Of a stretch of 64,000 nucleotides of DNA, positions 62,583-64,000 are shown in pieces. The notes under the pieces were generated by a model. The model was given only the letters and a program-made list of their open reading frames with translations. It did no database searches and had not been told where the DNA came from. Within the stretch, counting starts at the first letter, position 1; every line of letters begins with the position of its first letter. The DNA is from an uncultured Eubacteriales bacterium. GTDB taxonomy: Bacteria; Bacillota; Clostridia; Oscillospirales; CAG-272. Location: positions 62,001-126,000 of the forward strand of contig CAKSZH010000005.1 of assembly GCA_934525675.1 (NCBI GenBank), read 5' to 3'. The position numbers and the translations under genes were made by a program.

Positions 62583-63644
62583 ATGGCAGAAGAAATCAAA
62601 AACAAACCGGATGCCGAAGAAATCCTCCGGGTCGAGCATCTGAAGAAGTACTTCCCGATTGAGAAGAACCTTTTCGGCAAGACGACAGCCTATCTTCGTG
62701 CGGTGGACGACGTCAGCTTCACGGTGAAGCGCGGAACGACCATCGGTATCGTGGGCGAGTCGGGCTGCGGTAAGACCACGCTCGGCAGAACCATCCTCCG
62801 TCTTTACGACGTGGACGGCGGCAAGATCTATTTCAAGGGCAACGATATTACCAACCTGTCCCGCGGACAGATGCAGAAATACCGCACCCAGATCCAGCTG
62901 GTATTCCAGGACCCGTATTCCAGCCTTCCTCCCCGTATGACGGTGGGCAACATCATCGCCGAGGCGGTGAAGGTCCATCACATCGTACCGGCGGCGGAGG
63001 TCTATGAATACGTGCTCGACATCATGCAGAAGTGTGGGCTTCGTCCCCAGTTCTACGACCGTTACCCGCACGAGTTTTCCGGCGGTCAGCGGCAGAGAAT
63101 CTGCATTGCCCGTGCGCTTGCCGTCAAGCCGGAACTGATCATCTGCGACGAGCCTGTTTCGGCGCTGGACGTGTCCATTCAGGCGCAGATTATCAACCTG
63201 CTCAAGGAACTCCAGAACAACATGGGCTTCACCTATCTCTTCATTTCGCACGATCTGTCTGTCGTCAAGTACATCACGGACCAGATCCTTGTCATGTACC
63301 TCGGCAATATGATGGAGCTCGGCAAGACGGAGGAGATTTTCGCAAATCCCCTGCATCCTTACACGCAGGCGCTGTTTTCCGCAGTGCCGGTTCCGGATCC
63401 GGATGTCAAGATGAACCGGATCATCCTGAATGGAGACATTCCGTCTCCCGCGAACCCGCCCAAGGGATGCAAATTCCACACCAGATGCGCAAAGTGCATG
63501 AAGGTGTGCGAATGTGTTGACCCGAAATACATCGAGGTTGCTCCCGGGCACCATGTTGCCTGCCATCTTTACGACAAAGAGGCAATGGAGCATCCCGAGA
63601 CATTGATAGAACAGACAGCCAAGACGGAAACGCCGGCGCATTGA
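62583..63644 (+). CDS. oppF: ABC transporter ATPase, OppF type
   Basis: 353 residues, AAAGGAGGAATCATC before the ATG. Walker A GESGCGKTTLG, Q-loop LVFQDPYSSLPPRM, signature FSGGQRQR, Walker B LIICDEPVSALD, H-loop FISHD. The C-terminal Cys-rich tail (CKFHTRCAKCMKVCECVD) is typical of the family. Together with OppD it powers OppB-OppC. Confidence 0.95.
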   Translation: MAEEIKNKPDAEEILRVEHLKKYFPIEKNLFGKTTAYLRAVDDVSFTVKRGTTIGIVGESGCGKTTLGRTILRLYDVDGGKIYFKGNDITNLSRGQMQKYRTQIQLVFQDPYSSLPPRMTVGNIIAEAVKVHHIVPAAEVYEYVLDIMQKCGLRPQFYDRYPHEFSGGQRQRICIARALAVKPELIICDEPVSALDVSIQAQIINLLKELQNNMGFTYLFISHDLSVVKYITDQILVMYLGNMMELGKTEEIFANPLHPYTQALFSAVPVPDPDVKMNRIILNGDIPSPANPPKGCKFHTRCAKCMKVCECVDPKYIEVAPGHHVACHLYDKEAMEHPETLIEQTAKTETPAH

Positions 63645-63713
63645 CAGCCGTGCCGGCAGAAATTCGGAGGACGTGCCCGGCGTCCGGCAAAGCCCCTCGC
63701 CGGACACATCCGC

Positions 63714-63965
63714 ATGAGTGATATGAAAAAGAAAAATAAAGTTCGCAAAGCCCCTTATATCGATGACGGACATACCATTTACGATATGTCCGGACTGACC
63801 GATCAGAGAAAAGAATCGGATCCCGAAAACAACGTTCGGCTAAGCAGAAAAGAGAAGTGGGCGGCAACGCGCGCCGCTTTTCGGGTATATCTGCCGGGTC
63901 TCGTGGCGATTTTACTCGGGTTCGGATTGACCATGCTGCTCATCTGGTTCTGGCTTTGCAAATAA
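63714..63965 (+). CDS. Small single-pass membrane protein
   Basis: 83 residues, basic soluble N-terminal part (MKKKNKVRKAPYIDDGHTIY, DMSGLTDQ) and one C-terminal membrane helix near 58-81 (GLVAILLGFGLTMLLIWFWL). A clear ribosome binding site is not visible. It lies 69 nt after oppF and just before another gene, so probably in the same unit. Small proteins of this shape are common in Clostridia; function unknown. Confidence 0.7.
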   Translation: MSDMKKKNKVRKAPYIDDGHTIYDMSGLTDQRKESDPENNVRLSRKEKWAATRAAFRVYLPGLVAILLGFGLTMLLIWFWLCK

Positions 63966-63982
63966 GTAAAAGGAGAATTCCC

Positions 63983-64000
63983 GTGCAAAAGAAACTGTTA
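63983..64000 (+). CDS. Start of a further gene, cut by the window edge
   Basis: AGGAG followed 7 nt later by GTG 63983 and five codons (Q K K L L). Product not identifiable. Confidence 0.5.

Noticed and set aside
61347..63773. Open frame of 808 codons antisense to oppD-oppF
   Set aside because: It mirrors two clear ATPase genes; strong C-ending codon use on the sense strand removes stops on the antisense. No ribosome site or domain.

Overview
The window looks like a chromosomal segment of an uncultured gut-type Clostridia (Bacillota). The evidence is sigma-A promoters of the TTGACA-N17-TATAAT type, strong AGGAGG ribosome binding sites, several GTG/TTG starts, a Gram-positive lysine riboswitch, a YesM/YesN-type two-component pair beside an LplABC-type sugar importer, a VTC/DUF4956 pair, a DUF6514-type protein, and no outer-membrane genes. 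Species cannot be named from the sequence alone.

Positions 1-16.9 kb are accessory DNA made of broken and foreign pieces. They hold a 5' part of a large minus-strand gene cut by the window edge, a DUF262 remnant fused to half an alcohol dehydrogenase, a CoiA-like nuclease/UvrD helicase fusion, and two phage-type genes, one of them frameshifted. They also hold a polymorphic toxin locus on the minus strand: a 2134-aa secreted RHS/YD-repeat protein with a translationally coupled membrane partner, then an orphan RHS tip (Hint domain plus RNase-like toxin) with its own overlapping immunity gene. The orphan cassette lies between two near-identical hairpins. A 5'-truncated tyrosine integrase, a small XRE regulator and micro-ORFs lead up to tRNA-Pro (16905-16980, minus), a plausible integration target. 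tRNA-Arg follows with its own promoter and terminator.

Positions 17.2-26.7 kb are mixed housekeeping and small regulatory genes: a membrane-anchored XRE protein, a DUF6514-like protein, a MATE transporter remnant with a nonsense codon, an M20 amidohydrolase, a STAS-kinase fusion with an HD hydrolase, a small protein whose best start position reads ACG, an alpha/beta hydrolase, and the VTC/DUF4956 pair.

Positions 26.8-33.8 kb are a surface polysaccharide operon driven by a consensus promoter: initiating sugar transferase, 4-ketosugar reductase, two glycosyltransferases, and a three-enzyme UDP-GlcNAc branch (CapE-type, RmlD-type, WecB/CapG-type). The RmlD-type second enzyme points to UDP-L-rhamnosamine/L-quinovosamine rather than L-fucosamine. 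A PAP2 phosphatase and an EamA transporter run convergently to it. Positions 35.9-39.3 kb hold dapB and dapA (minus) behind a lysine riboswitch, divergent from queA.

Positions 41.1-54.3 kb (minus) are a carbohydrate utilisation locus: histidine kinase, AraC-type response regulator, solute-binding lipoprotein, two permeases, two more lipoproteins, and cytoplasmic GH37-like and GH3 glycosidases. No transport ATPase is encoded nearby. Positions 54.7-64 kb (plus) are an oligopeptide-type ABC transporter operon (repeat lipoprotein, binding protein, OppB, OppC, OppD, OppF) in which the binding protein and both permeases carry large extra extracytoplasmic segments.
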